Assembly (NCBI GenBank): GCA_019925095.2
Contig: CM034411.1
Span: 2,391,001 to 2,455,000 of the forward strand
From: Dendrolimus kikuchii
Taxonomy: Eukaryota; Arthropoda; Insecta; Lepidoptera; Lasiocampidae
Length of the DNA: 64,000 bases
Direction: 5' to 3'
Under the pieces are notes generated by a model. It searched no databases and was not told the origin of the DNA. It was given only the letters and a program-made list of their open reading frames with translations. Shown piece by piece: positions 22,138-35,374 of the stretch. Position 1 is the first letter of the stretch. Every line of letters starts with the position of its first letter. The translations under genes were made by a program, and so were the position numbers.

Positions 22138-24055
22138 GTACGTCACACGATTACGCCACGCGGCAATGTCGGACCGTCAATGGGGGGCTTTATTTATGCT
22201 CATTATTTGTTCTCATCATTTCGCTTTTATTGCATAGGCTTATTTATTTTATAATTAACATTTTATTTTGTTTTACAATTAAAATTTTGTTTTATTATTT
22301 AGTAAATCAATCAAACTTATATATTTTAGAATTAAACTAAAAAAATCAAATCATTTATTTGCTTCAAAACATGGTTAGTAAAAACATTAGATGAAGATAT
22401 GTTATTTTGTTTCATATGTTTATTGCCCTTTCAGGCATGCAATTATTAATTAAATGTTGAAAATCAACTAATTAGTAATAACAGATATAACCCATTCAAT
22501 CCACAGACATTAATTTTACTTTTTTTCTAGAATTATACACTACCTAATTGTAGATAATATGTCAAGTGCAAAAATATAATTAAAATTAAATTAAATGATG
22601 TAAGTTCTCATCCACACTTGTGTCATTTGTAACGGTTTGAATGAAAAATTTAACAGATTGCTTGCTACGATTATGGCAGATTTATCAGAATGATAATTGC
22701 CTAGTAAAAAAGTGTCTTATAAAATCTCACTCTGGATAAATAGATGTCACTACAGGTTATTATTTTTTATTATTTAAATATATTATTAAAATCAAGTCAG
22801 TTCAAAATTCAAAATAAATTTATTAATGACACTTTTTTATGATTTAGTCGAAAAATATCCTTCTAAATAATAAAACACAAAACTAGTATTACTTCATATA
22901 TAATAATAATAAAGTAATAAATAACCAATGAAATGTAACTTAGGTAGACACGTGTGGACGCGGCTGTACTTTAAATACTTACAATTTTTTTATTATTTTT
23001 TTTTTAATTTACACTTAAATTTTATATCACTATGATTTTGTTTTTCTTTCTTTTAAAATCACATTTAATTAATTATTTCTGGGGTTTTAGTAAATATTGT
23101 TAGTTCGCTGTGTGGTTCTATCGTAAATAAATTCTATATTGAGGCTTTAAATGTCTGCAGGGTGTTGGCTGCGTAAACAATTGTATGCTTTTATAAAACT
23201 ATTGTATCAATTTTGATGTTACTGTTGTTTATATATAAATGTTGTCCGTCTATAATTATTACATGGGCTTTTGCTATCGCTGGTGTATTTGATGATCGTA
23301 TACTGTAAAGTTATTCCATAGTATATTGTTTTTGAAATAAATGTATTTAATTTTTATTTTATATAATTTCGTAATATAATGTTGTGTTTAGTATTGTTAC
23401 ATTAAACGCTTTACTCTCGAGTTATAAAAAAAAATATAATTTATTAAATAAAAAATTAATTAATTTGTTATATTGTTTTAATGGAAATATTTGAAAGAAA
23501 TATTTATTAAAATGAGAGTAAATCGTATTTATGTGTTTTATATTGTATTATATTGGTAGATCCAAGAGTACTGTATATGTAAATAAAATAAAGGATGTCG
23601 TTTCATAATTATAATTTAATACACATTAAAATTAAATTGTTACATTTTAAGCCAACACGCTGCACACATTAATAAAATAATTGGCATTTGGAAAGTCTCA
23701 TAATATAAAAAAATCACAGTCACAAAAATCAATCAAGGTATTATAGCAATTATATTATAAAAATACGTAATTATTTTTATGATATAAACAATTCATTATA
23801 TAAAGGATATTTTTTTCTTATAAATTTATTTTTAATAAATTATATTATGAAAGTTAAAATTAAATATTTTTTTTTGATCGACATCCAAATTTTAATGAAC
23901 ATGACATGTTGACATTTATAACATAACACCACAAACATTACAGACTGATGGGTCTACACAAAAAACTGTTATTTTATGTTATTCAATTAGCATGAAGCAC
24001 ACTATACCATGATTCATTACACGAACACTGCTATTTGCAACGTTTATATGATATT
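22138..24055. other. Shal intron, very AT-rich
   Basis: No exon, repeat boundary or RNA gene recognised. Long A/T tracts only. Confidence 0.5.
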
Positions 24056-24229
24056 CAGTGCCGTAAATAGGGCGGGGACGGAAGAATGGCCAGACCAGGC
24101 AGGACTATCATTTTTTCGGATTGCTCCTGAAAAGCTCCCGCTGCGCCCCTAGTGCTCTATTCCAACACATACGTACCTACATGCCAGTATCATCAAAAGC
24201 CTCTGTTAAATTAGACAGAACATCGCGCT

Positions 24230-24550
24230 CATTTTTTAACCGACTTCAAAAAAAGGGGGAGGTTTACTCCGAGATTTATGATCCGATTTACGCGATTCTT
24301 TTTTTGTTCGACGCGAAATAACTTCCATTTGGTTCCATAAAAATTTGACATAGTTTGGCCGAGTAGTTTTCATTATATGGACATTTTTTATGAAAAATTT
24401 TCCATTCCGTTCCATATGTACACCGATTATGCTGAGATTTATGATCCGATTTACGTGATTCTTGTTTAGTTTGATGCCGAATAGTTGCTATTTGGTCCTT
24501 TAAAAATTTAACATAGTTTGGCTAAGTAGTTTTCATTTTACGAACATTTT
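24230..24550 (+). repeat. ACCGACTTCAAAAAA repeat with two tandem units
   Basis: Starts AACCGACTTCAAAAAAAGG. Two diverged ~120-160 bp units begin near 24268 and 24429: GAGATTTATGATCCGATTTA, then GTTTGGC..AGTAGTTTTCATT. I know this start from very common lepidopteran repeats. It is nested inside the hAT-like element. Confidence 0.55.
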
Positions 24551-24657
24551 TTTGTTCCCGTTTCTTGGGACCTATATTTTTTTAAGGAGCGCGGCACCTT
24601 TCGTAGGTCTACCCATACATAGCTAGACACTAAAAAGTAACAAATAAAATAAAAAGA

Positions 24658-24926
24658 ACTTCGTTTAAAAAAACCGACTTCAAAAACTAAAAAACTAAAA
24701 AGTATAAAATAACTTATTTCTAAAGCTATTATTATTAATATATATTATCTAAAACATCTTGAAGTCGGTGCAAAGTAAAACATAAAAATTACTATATTTT
24801 TTTCAAAATTACTAAGCACCGACTTTAAGATGTTTTAGATAATATATATTAATAATAATAGCTTTAGAAATAAGTTATTTTATACTTTTTTAGTTTTTGA
24901 AGTCGGTTTTTTTAAACGAAGTTTTT
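24658..24926. repeat. Foldback with ~110 bp arms
   Basis: The left arm (about 24658-24772) and right arm (about 24818-24926) are near-perfect inverted copies, from AACTTCGTTTAAAAAAACC at the outside to TTGAAGTCGGTGC at the inside, around a ~45 bp loop. The arm ends carry the ACCGACTTC motif of the neighbouring repeat. Confidence 0.75.
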
Positions 24927-25576
24927 TTGTTATTTTATTATAGTTCTTTAAAAAAATAGATATTACTTTCAAAATATTAGGTAATTGGTCCACCAACACC
25001 AAGGTCCTTGTGCGTTATTTTATCACCCTGAATTAAATAAAGTAGGCCTATACATAGCACTGCTCTAGCTAGGGTACCTATAATATCTAAAAAAACCTAT
25101 AAATCAAAACAAGGTCGCAGTTATAGAAGCTCGCACAGGGCGCATAAATGGCCCGAAATGGCTATTTACGGCACTGATTATATTTAGCCAAAGATATACT
25201 TACCTATGCAATCTCTCCCAGGACTTGGGCGACGAAGTATTAAGAAGACATGGTAAAGATCGATTTAAAGTTTAGGATTTAAATTTTGACCCAAGTGACG
25301 CAGAGGTTTACACGGTCATATGAATATGACGCATCAGTTTACGTATGTGTCAATGTCAACAAAATGACTTTTGATGCAATTGACGTATATTTAGATAATG
25401 GATGGTGGTAAATTATTTTGACACCTGTCAATAATTCCATGGCCTTGGTACACCATAAACCTATTTATTTAATATCGTAGTCTGTGTTATAGTAATTCAT
25501 GTATTGTTCAAAGTGAAAATGAACCTACATTACTCTTAATACTTACCTAAATATTAATACTTTTTTTAAATTACAG

Positions 25577-25675
25577 CAAGCATGCGGTAAATACATTCCT
25601 GCCGGGAGCACAGTTCAAGGCAACCAGACTGGTGTAGCTATGGACGGGACATATTTAGTGGAAGCATCTTTCTAG
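25577..25675 (+). CDS. Shal: Shal (Kv4), terminal coding exon
   Basis: Encodes QACGKYIPAGSTVQGNQTGV, then AMDGTYLVEASF and stop TAG. The ending MDGTYLVEASF is, as I recall, that of Drosophila Shal, so this fixes the gene's 3' end. The acceptor is TTACAG|CAA, phase 0, compatible with either the 18276 or the 22137 donor. The 3' UTR follows; a candidate AATAAA is at 26505-26510, but its end cannot be set from sequence alone. Confidence 0.93.
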   Translation, partial: QACGKYIPAGSTVQGNQTGVAMDGTYLVEASF

Positions 25676-27075
25676 GGCCCGTCTACCAGTTCCCATGTGG
25701 AATCTTATGTATGAAATATCGTATGTTACTGACACATCCGATAGCCCCAAGATCAAACAATATTTCCCTGTGATGCTAGATGGACAAGGAATGCATGCTG
25801 TTATCTTACAAACCAAAGTATAGATAGACCAATTTTTAAAGTTACGCAGACCAAGTTGTCAAAAGTTTTAAAGCATGATATCGAGAGCTTCATAACAAAT
25901 GGGCGTGCGTATACGCCAAAATACCATTTTTTTGTTGTTTACTATAATCTATGAAATATTACAATTTAAAAAGTCTTACCAGTATGCAAATGTACCTAAA
26001 TAGAAGGGTATTCCAAATTTCAGCCTTATACAATCAAGTACTTTTGTATTATTCACAATTTTGTCCCGTGTGAAAAACTGCACTTTTGTCTGTACACCCA
26101 TTTCTTATGAAGCCCTCGATATAGTATATAATTATACATATTATTAAGCAGACCAATTTGTCAAAAATTCAAATGCAGACTGCTCTACAAACTTATATCA
26201 GAGTAAATTCAATTATTATGTTTGTCGTCAAATACTTGCACTGCACTATACTAGGCGTAGTATACAGCATAGCAAATATCTCAGACTAGTGATTGAAGGA
26301 AATGTTTGATGGAATAATGATGGTCTAAAATATTTGATGGCTGATAATTACAGTACTTCAAATATATATTTTCTATCATCAAGTGTAAATAACCTCCTAA
26401 CTATATAAACATTAGCCCATCTCTCTGATGGCATACATTCGTTTGTTGAGATATCTGTATGCTTTGAACGTTGTTTAATATAATTGTCATAAGCTAATAT
26501 ATCAAATAAACAAGGGTAACATGGTCTGCATAACCTAAGTAAGCCAGCGTGTATACTGTCTATCTATGTAAACGACTATATATCTAATATATAGTTAACT
26601 ATCGAGAGTTACTACAGTAGACAAGTTATATACTTATAAAGACTTGCAGATGACGAGTATTGAAGAGGATTTGAATCAAGATTGATGTATGCTCTATTAT
26701 ACGATCAGTTTTATGACAAAATGGTTACAAATGCGGTGAGCATGTGTTCAACGAACGTAAGTAAGGATTAAGATAAGGGACGCGTTTCGGCACTTTTTCG
26801 TCATGAAAATGGTGTATTTTGTGGAAAGCAAACGGGGCTAAGTAAATGCTTTAATCCAACATCAAATCAATCAAACTAGATTGATGATGGATTATAATTT
26901 GAAAAATTTACCTTCAGTTAAGAATATTAAGCTGCTAATTTGATATGATTTTTGGGGCATAAGAAAACGCGTGAAAAACTGATTCGCGTACATTTCGACA
27001 TCTCCAAGGAATACTAAGCCAACTATATCTTAGATATTTTCTGTTTTTAATGGAAAAACACTCATTTATGTCTTA
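25676..27075 (+). other. Shal 3' UTR and downstream AT-rich DNA
   Basis: No second coding exon recognised. The extent of the UTR is unknown; AATAAA occurs at 26505-26510. Confidence 0.4.
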
Positions 27076-27077
27076 GG

Positions 27078-27180
27078 CTGGTGTGCATAGATATTTAATC
27101 GATGGTTAAAATAAAATAATCTCTATAACTATATAGCTAAACAGGGATTATTTTACTTCAAATGTCTATGCACACCATCC
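27078..27180. mobile_element. Tiny MITE-like palindrome
   Basis: The ends GGCTGGTGTGCATAGATATT and AATGTCTATGCACACCATCC pair with two mismatches. Inner segments (AAAATAAAATAATC and GGATTATTTTACTTC) extend the imperfect hairpin, total about 103 bp. Confidence 0.55.
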
Positions 27181-27190
27181 TCAATATATT

Positions 27191-27433
27191 ATGATTCTAA
27201 AATTACACAAAAAAATTTACGATATTGATTATCCAGATCTTCTGAGTAAGGTTCACTTTAAAATTCCAGCGAAGTCTATACGATTTAATCAATCCATAAA
27301 CGTACCTTTAAGTTTTACTAATTACAGACAAAACTCATTTCTAGTGCGAGCTAGTAATTATTTAAATAATGTAAGTAAATACGATGACATCGACCCATTT
27401 GCAATCAGTATTTCAGGAGCCAAGCGTTTCTAA
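27191..27433 (+). pseudogene. LINE ORF2 C-terminal remnant
   Basis: An 80-codon frame ends in stop at 27433. It contains DLLSKVHFKIPAKSIRFNQS, FTNYRQNSFLVRASNYLNN and DPFAISISGAKRF. This is the layout of the extreme C-terminus of Jockey/CR1-like LINE ORF2 proteins, where a short helical region with FxxPxxxxR and TNYxxNSxxxR motifs precedes the stop. No reverse transcriptase lies upstream, so it is a remnant. The clade is an inference. Confidence 0.5.
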
Positions 27434-27819
27434 GCCTTAAATTTTTCAACAGTAACTAAGCATCTCGGTGCCTTTTCTATGTCTGCATGTTACTTTTAAC
27501 CAGTAGCTTATTAGTGAAAACCTATCATTGGCTTTCTTTTGTTAATTATAGTTATCTAATCAAATGTATTTAGCTGTAGGTTTTCCATATATAAATTTAG
27601 AATCTCAATATTTTTTTAAGAAATTTTAGGAACATAATATAAAGACATTAATGAGTGTTTTTCCTTCAAAAATAGAAAATACCTAAAATTAATTTGGCGT
27701 AGTATCCCTTAGAGGTGTCGATTTTGTGTTTAATATCTATCTTACTCAAAATCTTCGATAGTCAATAATGATAAAAAAAAGGTTTTTAAATACAAGCTTT
27801 TGAGATCCTGGATATCATG

Positions 27820-28045
27820 TAGCAGCAGATTGCTAGCCAAGACAAGTAAAACGAGCCCAAACACGACGGGTCTATCTTGTTTAGTACAGGAGTTACTATG
27901 GCCACCTTCCGACTCCAGCATCAGATCAGTTCCATGGTACCATATTATTACATTGTCACGCGATATACATATGTGTGCAAAATTTCAGCTCAATCGGAAA
28001 CCGAAAATTACATACATACAAAAGGTACATCCATTGCAAGTTAAA
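27820..28045 (+). repeat. Unassigned dispersed lepidopteran repeat
   Basis: Contains TTACTATGGCCACCTTCCGA, CTCCAGCATCAGATCAGTTC and AAAATTTCAGCTCAATCGGA, blocks I know from many lepidopteran loci. Single copy in this window. Confidence 0.45.
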
Positions 28046-29835
28046 TAAAAGCTTGTAAAAACTAAATATCAATTGCTCAACAGACTAAATAGAGTTTAGT
28101 ATTCTTAACAGATGCAATAATCAGATCGAAGTATCGATAGATTCAAAATGTTATAAATGAATGTCATTCGTTCGTGGTCTGCACATTTAATCCCTAAACG
28201 GGTCTTTGAACTAGTCAAGCCACAGCGGCTAAATGAAGCCAGAACCGCAATTATTAGGATATGTAAAAAAATAACTTGAGTAATTTAAATAATTCTCTTG
28301 TAAACGTAACAAATACTGCCTAAAGTTTAAATATCATAAAGAATTTGGTGGTGTATAAAATTGCTATCCGATTTTAAGTCCAATTTTTTTTGCCTTTGTT
28401 TGCCCTCCTTTTGAAATCATTATAAAGTAATTATAGGTATTAATTATTGACTGTGAAAATAAGTTAATTTGATTTCAAGGAATCCCACCAATGTCCGTTC
28501 TAACAATATCACATTGGGGTTAGTGAAACTAGATTTCTTGTGAATATATTAATTTAAAGTATATTTTGTGTTAGTACTAGTACTCGTAGATTTTTAATAA
28601 ACTATAAACGTTGGTCTTTAAAGAATGTTTGAATAAGATTGATTAAAATATTGACGGTTTTATGAGACCGTGGACAAAATTTGAAACCGAAGAAATTTTC
28701 GAACGTACGTCTAACATTTGTATATTTGCGTTAAAGAGGTATTGACAGTGTAACAAAACCATATGATTATACTCATTCAAATGCATTAAGTTACAGCAAA
28801 TGTCAGATTGATTCCTTGAAAACAAATAACATATTTTAGTTATCAGTTATTGATGATAGTTATATAAGTACCTATTACGTTTGACATAGAGATGAAGCTA
28901 CATTTTTGTCAATTATTTGCGAAAACAGTTTGAACTGACTGCGTAAACGTCGTTTAGTAAATTCCAAATTAAAGTATCCCCATTGATCAGATGATGTAGA
29001 TATTGTTGATGAAATAGTGTTAATAAAATGGACTTATAACGTTTCAACGCGATTTGAAACCAATTAAAACAGAGCCATGTGCGCTAGTTTTTTCCCTACC
29101 ATAAATTATACTAGTTGCGCGTTTGATGGTTTACTGATGGTTTGAAATCGTGTTTGAACAGTTTAATAGAATATTTCCATTTTAAAAAGACTAGTTGTCA
29201 TAGGTTTTATTCCAAATATAGCGTTCTGGTTTGACTATCATTTGAGCTTATGGAATAGATATTCTATTTTAATTATTAGTTCACTTTCAGTTTGAAATCA
29301 ATTTCTTTGTAGACCTAGATTAGATATAATATTTAAATAATCATTTAATTCTATATTTTAATTTTCGCTCAGCTCCTTGAGAGGCTTGGTTTCAAGCGAG
29401 TCTGTATCAATAATTTGCATTTCTTACCTCACGAATAGATTGATTTCAATATGATAATGAAATGAACCAAGATTGTATATAGATTGATGGTGTATTCCAT
29501 TTGGAATCGTGTAATGGGAGTTCTCGAAATCAGTCCTTCGTCATTAATATAAAATATAGATTTCTTTTATCCTTATAGTTGTAACAGTATTAAATAAGAA
29601 TTATAATGTTAATGTTTGATGGTTTGAAGAATCTCGATGAGGTGACAACGAGGAGCAAAAGTTAGAAAGAATAATAATTGAACGTGTGGTGTTATTAAAA
29701 GACAAATAGTTTCAAAAAAAATTCTTCAATATAGTCAATAGTTGTTCGAGTCATATCAGTATTAGGTCAGGTATGTATAATGTACCGTTTTGGGTAACTA
29801 GTTTTCGTTGTTATCAAAGTCAATTAATTATTTTT
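28046..29835. other. AT-rich gene desert
   Basis: No coding frame, repeat boundary or RNA gene recognised. Confidence 0.45.
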
Positions 29836-30003
29836 ATTCACTCAAAGTCAGTGAATTATTTTTATTCACTCAAAGTCAGTGAATTATTATTATTCACTCA
29901 AAGTCAGTGAATTATTATTATTCACTCAAAGTCAGTGAATTATTATTATTCACTCAAAGTCAGTGAATTATTATTTTTTATTCACTCGTAAGTCAATGAC
30001 TTA
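29836..30003. repeat. 28-bp tandem repeat, each unit a hairpin
   Basis: Five near-perfect units and one degenerate unit of ATTCACTCAAAGTCAGTGAA followed by TTATTATT or TTATTTTT. Inside each unit ATTCACT and AGTGAAT can pair around CAAAGTC. Confidence 0.85.
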
Positions 30004-33000
30004 TTTTTGATATCCAATAGTTAGATCGAAAAGCTGATTATAAAGTATGAAATCCAGTGGGTTACTTATTTTCTTATACCTATTATATTTTGTGAACTAT
30101 GGCTATCCCTTGTAACGAATAACATATGGATTTTTTTATTTACCTAAAAATGAAGATGCTATTTAATTATAGTCAAAAATATTAATAACATAATTATTAT
30201 ACTCAAATAATTTATTTTAAAATGGCTTATATGACTTTGGTAACAACACACAACTAGTACCATATTAATGCCCGAAAAATATTTTTTATTTTTTAATTGT
30301 CTAGTGCCTTCGTAAGGTTATTTCCATGTTTATCATTTTGGGAGCTTCCAATAAGGTAACATATTTTATATAGTAGTAAATTTTAAAAAAAAGCTGTTTT
30401 AACCAAAAAAAAATCGCTATACAATTTCTCTAGATAACCTCAAAGAGATTTAATCAAAACAATATTTTAGTGCTTATTTAGATGGCACCACCTACACGCC
30501 GCCACCGCGGCGCAGTCGCGCTGTCACCGCGTTATTACTCTGAATTACGCCCTACTATACCGCCGCTCTGCTATTAATGCTCACTTGATAGTTAAAGTGC
30601 GACGACGGTGCGGTAGCGGTACATTTGCACCTAGTCTATACAGTTTGGCGACGCAGCGGCGGCGCGGTGGCAGTGTTGTGTACACGTGTGCTTACACTTG
30701 TGTTATTAGTATATCATGGATAGCTCTGGATCCAATCTCCGACATCCAAACCAGAGATTTTCCGACTATTGTAACGGAATGAATAGTATGTTTAGGAAAT
30801 TTAGTTTTTGTGGAAAACATGCTATAATATAAACACAGATTTTTTTTTAAATAAAATTGTTCATCAAAACATAATCTTTAGCAAAAAAAAATCATGGAAA
30901 ATTGGGAGCTCCCAAAATGCGTCCGTGTTAGTAAAAAAATAGGCATTAGATGTTTTGTCTAGTACATTGCTGTTTTGGTATAATACTTCCAAACGGTGAT
31001 TGTAATCAAATACGCAATGGATTGTGAACAATCTGAATTGTTCGGATTAGACCCCTATAGTTATTCTAGTTAAATCTTATGAATGCAATAGTACGGGAAA
31101 ATGTTAGATAGAAATGTGGTTACATAGATACTAGGGAAGTTGATTGCGACTACAGATTATAACATTGCGAATTATTATTATGTTATTTCTGACAATTCTT
31201 CATTAATATTTCAATTATACAAAGTAACGTAAGCAAAAGAAACTACTGATAAAAGTTGTATCTTTTTTTTCAATAGATGGCGCTAATTCCGTATAGAAGA
31301 TGTATCAAATTTTATTATTCTTCAGTGGCCGGTTCCTTTCTCTCTGTTGTAGTGTAACAATTAAAAAATTTCTTTTTTATTATTTATAATTATCGCTGTA
31401 TAGCTGTAATTGCAATTTACTAACCTACTAGATTTTTATTTGAATATAATATGTTAATATTTAGGGTATAAGTAATGAAATAGTCTTAACGATTTGTGAA
31501 TGTAATTTGCATTGAATGCATGATTTTAAAATGTTAAAAAATGTCAGTGAACTAAAAATCATGGTGATGTTTTTCTGAACTCCATATTAAGCGCACAGAA
31601 ATGGTAAAACAAAAATCAACAAAAATTTATTAAGTTGTTTCTCACGTAATTTGTTGTATAACAATAAAAAAGGATATTAGCATGGAAGAATGTTCCACTG
31701 CTGGGCTCGGGCCTCCTACTATAGGGGGAATTTAAAATGTAAATCTGAAAAAAATCATGAATTCTGCCATATAGAGGACGCCACAAGTAACTTTTGTATC
31801 TTACGTTTTGATACAGAAAAACATTATTAAACTTTTAATTAACATTGTATTATTTAAATCATGTTTCTCGTTTAACGAAACCAGTTTAAAACGTCAAATT
31901 GGAATTAAACTTATTAATATATATTTTTACTGCCATAATCTAAAAGTATGTTTTTTTTTATTATCACACATTACAAAGGATAAATATTGTAACAAAATGA
32001 TTGTAAATTATATACAACTACTCTATACAAAATAGACGCTAATCATAGAATAAACTAAAAATATAACATTATTATTCAATTAAGGAAATGGCCAATTGTA
32101 CCGTTTAGAAATAAGAGGGTACACAACAAAAGTATGTTTGAAATATTAATATGTTGAAAGTCTAGTGGTGTTTTACTATATCAAATCGCCAAGAGAGGTG
32201 AGACTTCTAGTGCCCTCTATAAATTCGTGATATAAAGCCGATTTCAGAGTTACGTTTTTACTATTACCGTTTGTAGTATATTCTTCTTCCATGATCATAC
32301 ACAAATTCTTTACGCGTTAATTCCTCGTTAACTCCATGCATTTTTAGTTCATTGATAAGATTAGGTTATTTTTTTCTAGTCGTTACGAAACCGAATTCGA
32401 TGTTTAATATAAATTAAAAAAAATATCTTCCAAAATATTGCCACAATTCTTAATAAAAAAAGAAAATGTTGTTTAAAAATTGTAATAACCAATTTGGTAT
32501 TCTTAAGTAGATAAGGTTCTCAAAAATCTACTAAACCGATTCTAATACATTGTCTTCTAAATGACTTAAATTGCTAACTCCATATTTGCCTTTATGAAAG
32601 CGACACATCTGAAAAATACTAATTTTCAATTTGGTGTCGGTAAAACAGCATCGAAATATTCGTGCTGCTTTATCGACAGTAATGACTTTATTTCACTCAA
32701 TAACTTTTAAATAATTATTGTCTCAATTAAAATTTCATATTTTAAATGAAGTTAGCAGCTTAAAGTTATTTACTGGCAAATTCTTTTGTAGATATGTTGA
32801 AATCTTGTATTTTATTTATTTATGTATGTAGTTATTATAATATTGTTCATATCCCTGTGATTCTAATGGCTGTTTTTACCTGTACAATGTTTTTGTATGA
32901 AAAGATTTGTAATAGAAGTATTTCCAATGAATCGTTCGTCCCATTTCTTTTTATACCGTTCAAAATATGATCGCTTAATATATTTGAACAAAACAAGAAA

Positions 33001-33596
33001 AATATTCTTATTTATTTTACACTTGCGTGTACATAAAAAAAAAACAATTTCACATTTTCAATAGTTTGATTTCATTAGCTTTCATAATTTAAAAACTTCT
33101 ATTACAAATATTTCAGTAATTTTATATTTGTGTTAACAGTTATTAATTTAATAAAATATTTTATATTTATTATTGTTTCCTATCATATTCGATATAATTG
33201 TCAAATACAATAATATAATGAAAGAATCATTTGTATTGGGTTTGTATTTGGAATTCGTAAAAGTTTTCTTAGCTTATCAACCCTGGCTAATAGATGGCGT
33301 TAGGTTTCTTGTTGCAAAATTTATAACGTGTACTCGCATAAATAGTTCTGTTGTTCTAATTCATTAATCAGTGATTTTGTGACTTTTGTTTTACTCTTTT
33401 TGTTTCATTTTTTTTTAAATATTAATAAAGTCGTAGATAGAGATTTTGGGATGGATCAGAGAGATGGTGGAAAGTGGGATGAGATTTCATGGGATGAAGA
33501 CGGAATAATCCTTTTTAATGCATGTGGTTGACTGGTCTAAGTGGCCCGGCTAGCTTGCTGAATTCCTCATCTTGGTTTCAATTTCTGGCATAATTC
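30004..33596. other. AT-rich gene desert with a GC-rich inverted repeat
   Basis: Mostly featureless. A GC-rich island at 30480-30680 carries imperfect inverted arms (CGCCGCCACCGCGGCGC and GCGGCGGCGCGGTGGC). A fragment with TGTTCCACTGCTGGGC, common in Lepidoptera, is at 31685-31735. No gene recognised. A weak tRNA-like A box (TGGTCTAAGTGG) sits near 33530. Confidence 0.4.
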
Positions 33597-33910
33597 TTTT
33601 TTTTTATTATCGAAGCACAGCAGATAGGCTGATAGCCCAACTTTGATGAAAAGTGGTTATGGTTGCCTATGAACATTAGCAACACCAGAGGTGCTTTCAA
33701 TGTGCTGCCGGCCTGGAAGGAAATTGGAACCTGACCACTAACACCGGAACACAACGCAAAGTTGTTATGGCGGCATACTAGACCAGGGGTAGTAGCCTTT
33801 CAGACGGGCAAATACCCTACCACCTGGCTGTGGGTTGTTTTGTCGCCTCTTACGATAGCCTACCCGGCCCGTAGGAATTATTATTCTTTTTCCGTTCCTG
33901 CATGGATAAA
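33597..33910 (-). repeat. SINE-like repeat A, reverse, diverged full length
   Basis: Runs from the T-run and CACAGCAGATAGGCTGATAG to CGTTCCTGCATGGATAAAA. It has more substitutions than the other copies, so it is probably older. Confidence 0.75.
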
Positions 33911-34776
33911 ATATATTGTAAACTAAACAACAGTTTTCATTTTGTACACTTTAGTTTGGGCTTGGTGCTTGTCATTAGCCCCACACTTATCCCTTAGATA
34001 TTACCCATGAGAGAAGTATATTAGGTGATACAAAATGTGTGAGTTTCTCTGCCGATTATTATTACTTATATCCCCAAAAAAATAACGTCTATAAAAAAAC
34101 TTTTACGAATTCTCGAAATTATGATTTATTAATAATTCACGATGATTTACGGTGTGTTCTCAAGACTGTATTATTAAGTACTTAATAAATTTAATTAAAT
34201 AAAAAAATAACTAAATTTGGAAGAATAGTGTTGTGATTTGAGAGTTTGTCGGACCAAAGTGACGTATTTGCGTCATAACGTTGTGCATGGTTTATGATTA
34301 AAAAGGTTGTGTTAATTTACCTATTAGCGGTTCCTACATCTTACTATTCATTAAATAGGTGAGCGGACCGTCAAATCAATTAAAATACTTTCTATAAACT
34401 TACAGAACGTCGCGGCCTCATAGATATTATTCGTCTTATGATGTCATAAGCAGCTACAAGTAAAATAACTCAAATAGTGCATCCATTATTCTTTGAAAAG
34501 TAATTAAAATTAATTTCCTTATGATATTTTAGAAGTTAGTATATAAAATATTATTTTAACGTATGTTCTTTTATATGTAAAAAATATTGCAATTTACTGT
34601 AATATGTCTTGTTTCCGACCTTTTTGACTTATTACTGGCACGGAAGAAGAATATTAAGGAATTACGATAGCCCAATAAAAACGTAATGCGTAATACGCCC
34701 TCCAATGACAGATGGCGCCACCAATCCTTTATTATACAAGAGCTCAATTAGAACTCAATAATTAATGCAAATTCTG
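33911..34776. other. Gene-free AT-rich stretch
   Basis: Nothing recognised. Confidence 0.4.
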
Positions 34777-34960
34777 AAGTGTATATTCAAAGTAAGATCC
34801 ACTGAAGAACATTTTTTGATGGAAAGAAGAAATAGGGAAGGTTGTACGTATAAGATAAAATTTAAATGTACTTCCTATTCTATGTGCATCGCTACGTAAC
34901 GTGTTATCGCTATCTAAGGAAGAAAAAGGCAATAAAAAAACTCCCCGGTAAATAAAGTAA
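34777..34960 (+). repeat. Repeat B copy
   Basis: Contains GTAAGATCCACTGAAGAACA, TCGCTACGTAACGTGTTATC and AAACTCCCCGG. Confidence 0.55.
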
Positions 34961-35069
34961 TCATCATCATCATGACATTATCCCACAATCTATGCATTTT
35001 TGTGGTGAACTATCAAACTCTCGGATTTGGGCTTTTACATAATAATTTCAATTTGTTTATAGATGTTAC

Positions 35070-35374
35070 ATAAATACATACATAACTTCATGCCAGTTCC
35101 CTTGCGGGGTAGGCACGAACAACAGAGTGCCATTTAGGCTTATTCTTACACACCTCACTTGCCTCTTTGACATTCATAACTCTTGTCAAGCAAGCTCGTC
35201 TGTTCTTAAGGCTCCTGACATCACCTTCTGCTAGTACACGATCAATTTGATCATGGAAGGTGTGTCGTGGCCTTCCACGACTTCTGCATCCATCCACTTT
35301 TGCATTGTATATCTGTTTAGTCATTCTTTCATCATGCATTCTTTCCACATGCCCGAACCACCGGAACATTCCTT
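35070..35374 (-). mobile_element. RTE-type LINE 3' end, 5'-truncated
   Basis: The - strand frame runs from MFRWFGHVERMHDERMTKQI to VVRAYPARELA stop, about 100 codons, uninterrupted. The tail is TATG-type. Confidence 0.78.

Larger units (their letters stand above)
24056..25176. mobile_element. hAT-like non-autonomous DNA transposon, 1.1 kb
   Basis: The ends are 15-bp perfect inverted repeats, CAGTGCCGTAAATAG at left and CTATTTACGGCACTG at right. They are flanked by 8-bp near-identical duplications, ATGATATT and ATTATATT. An 8-bp duplication and CAG-type ends fit the hAT superfamily. There is no transposase frame inside. The interior contains the duplicated 24268-24548 segment and the foldback at 24658-24926. 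Confidence 0.65.
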
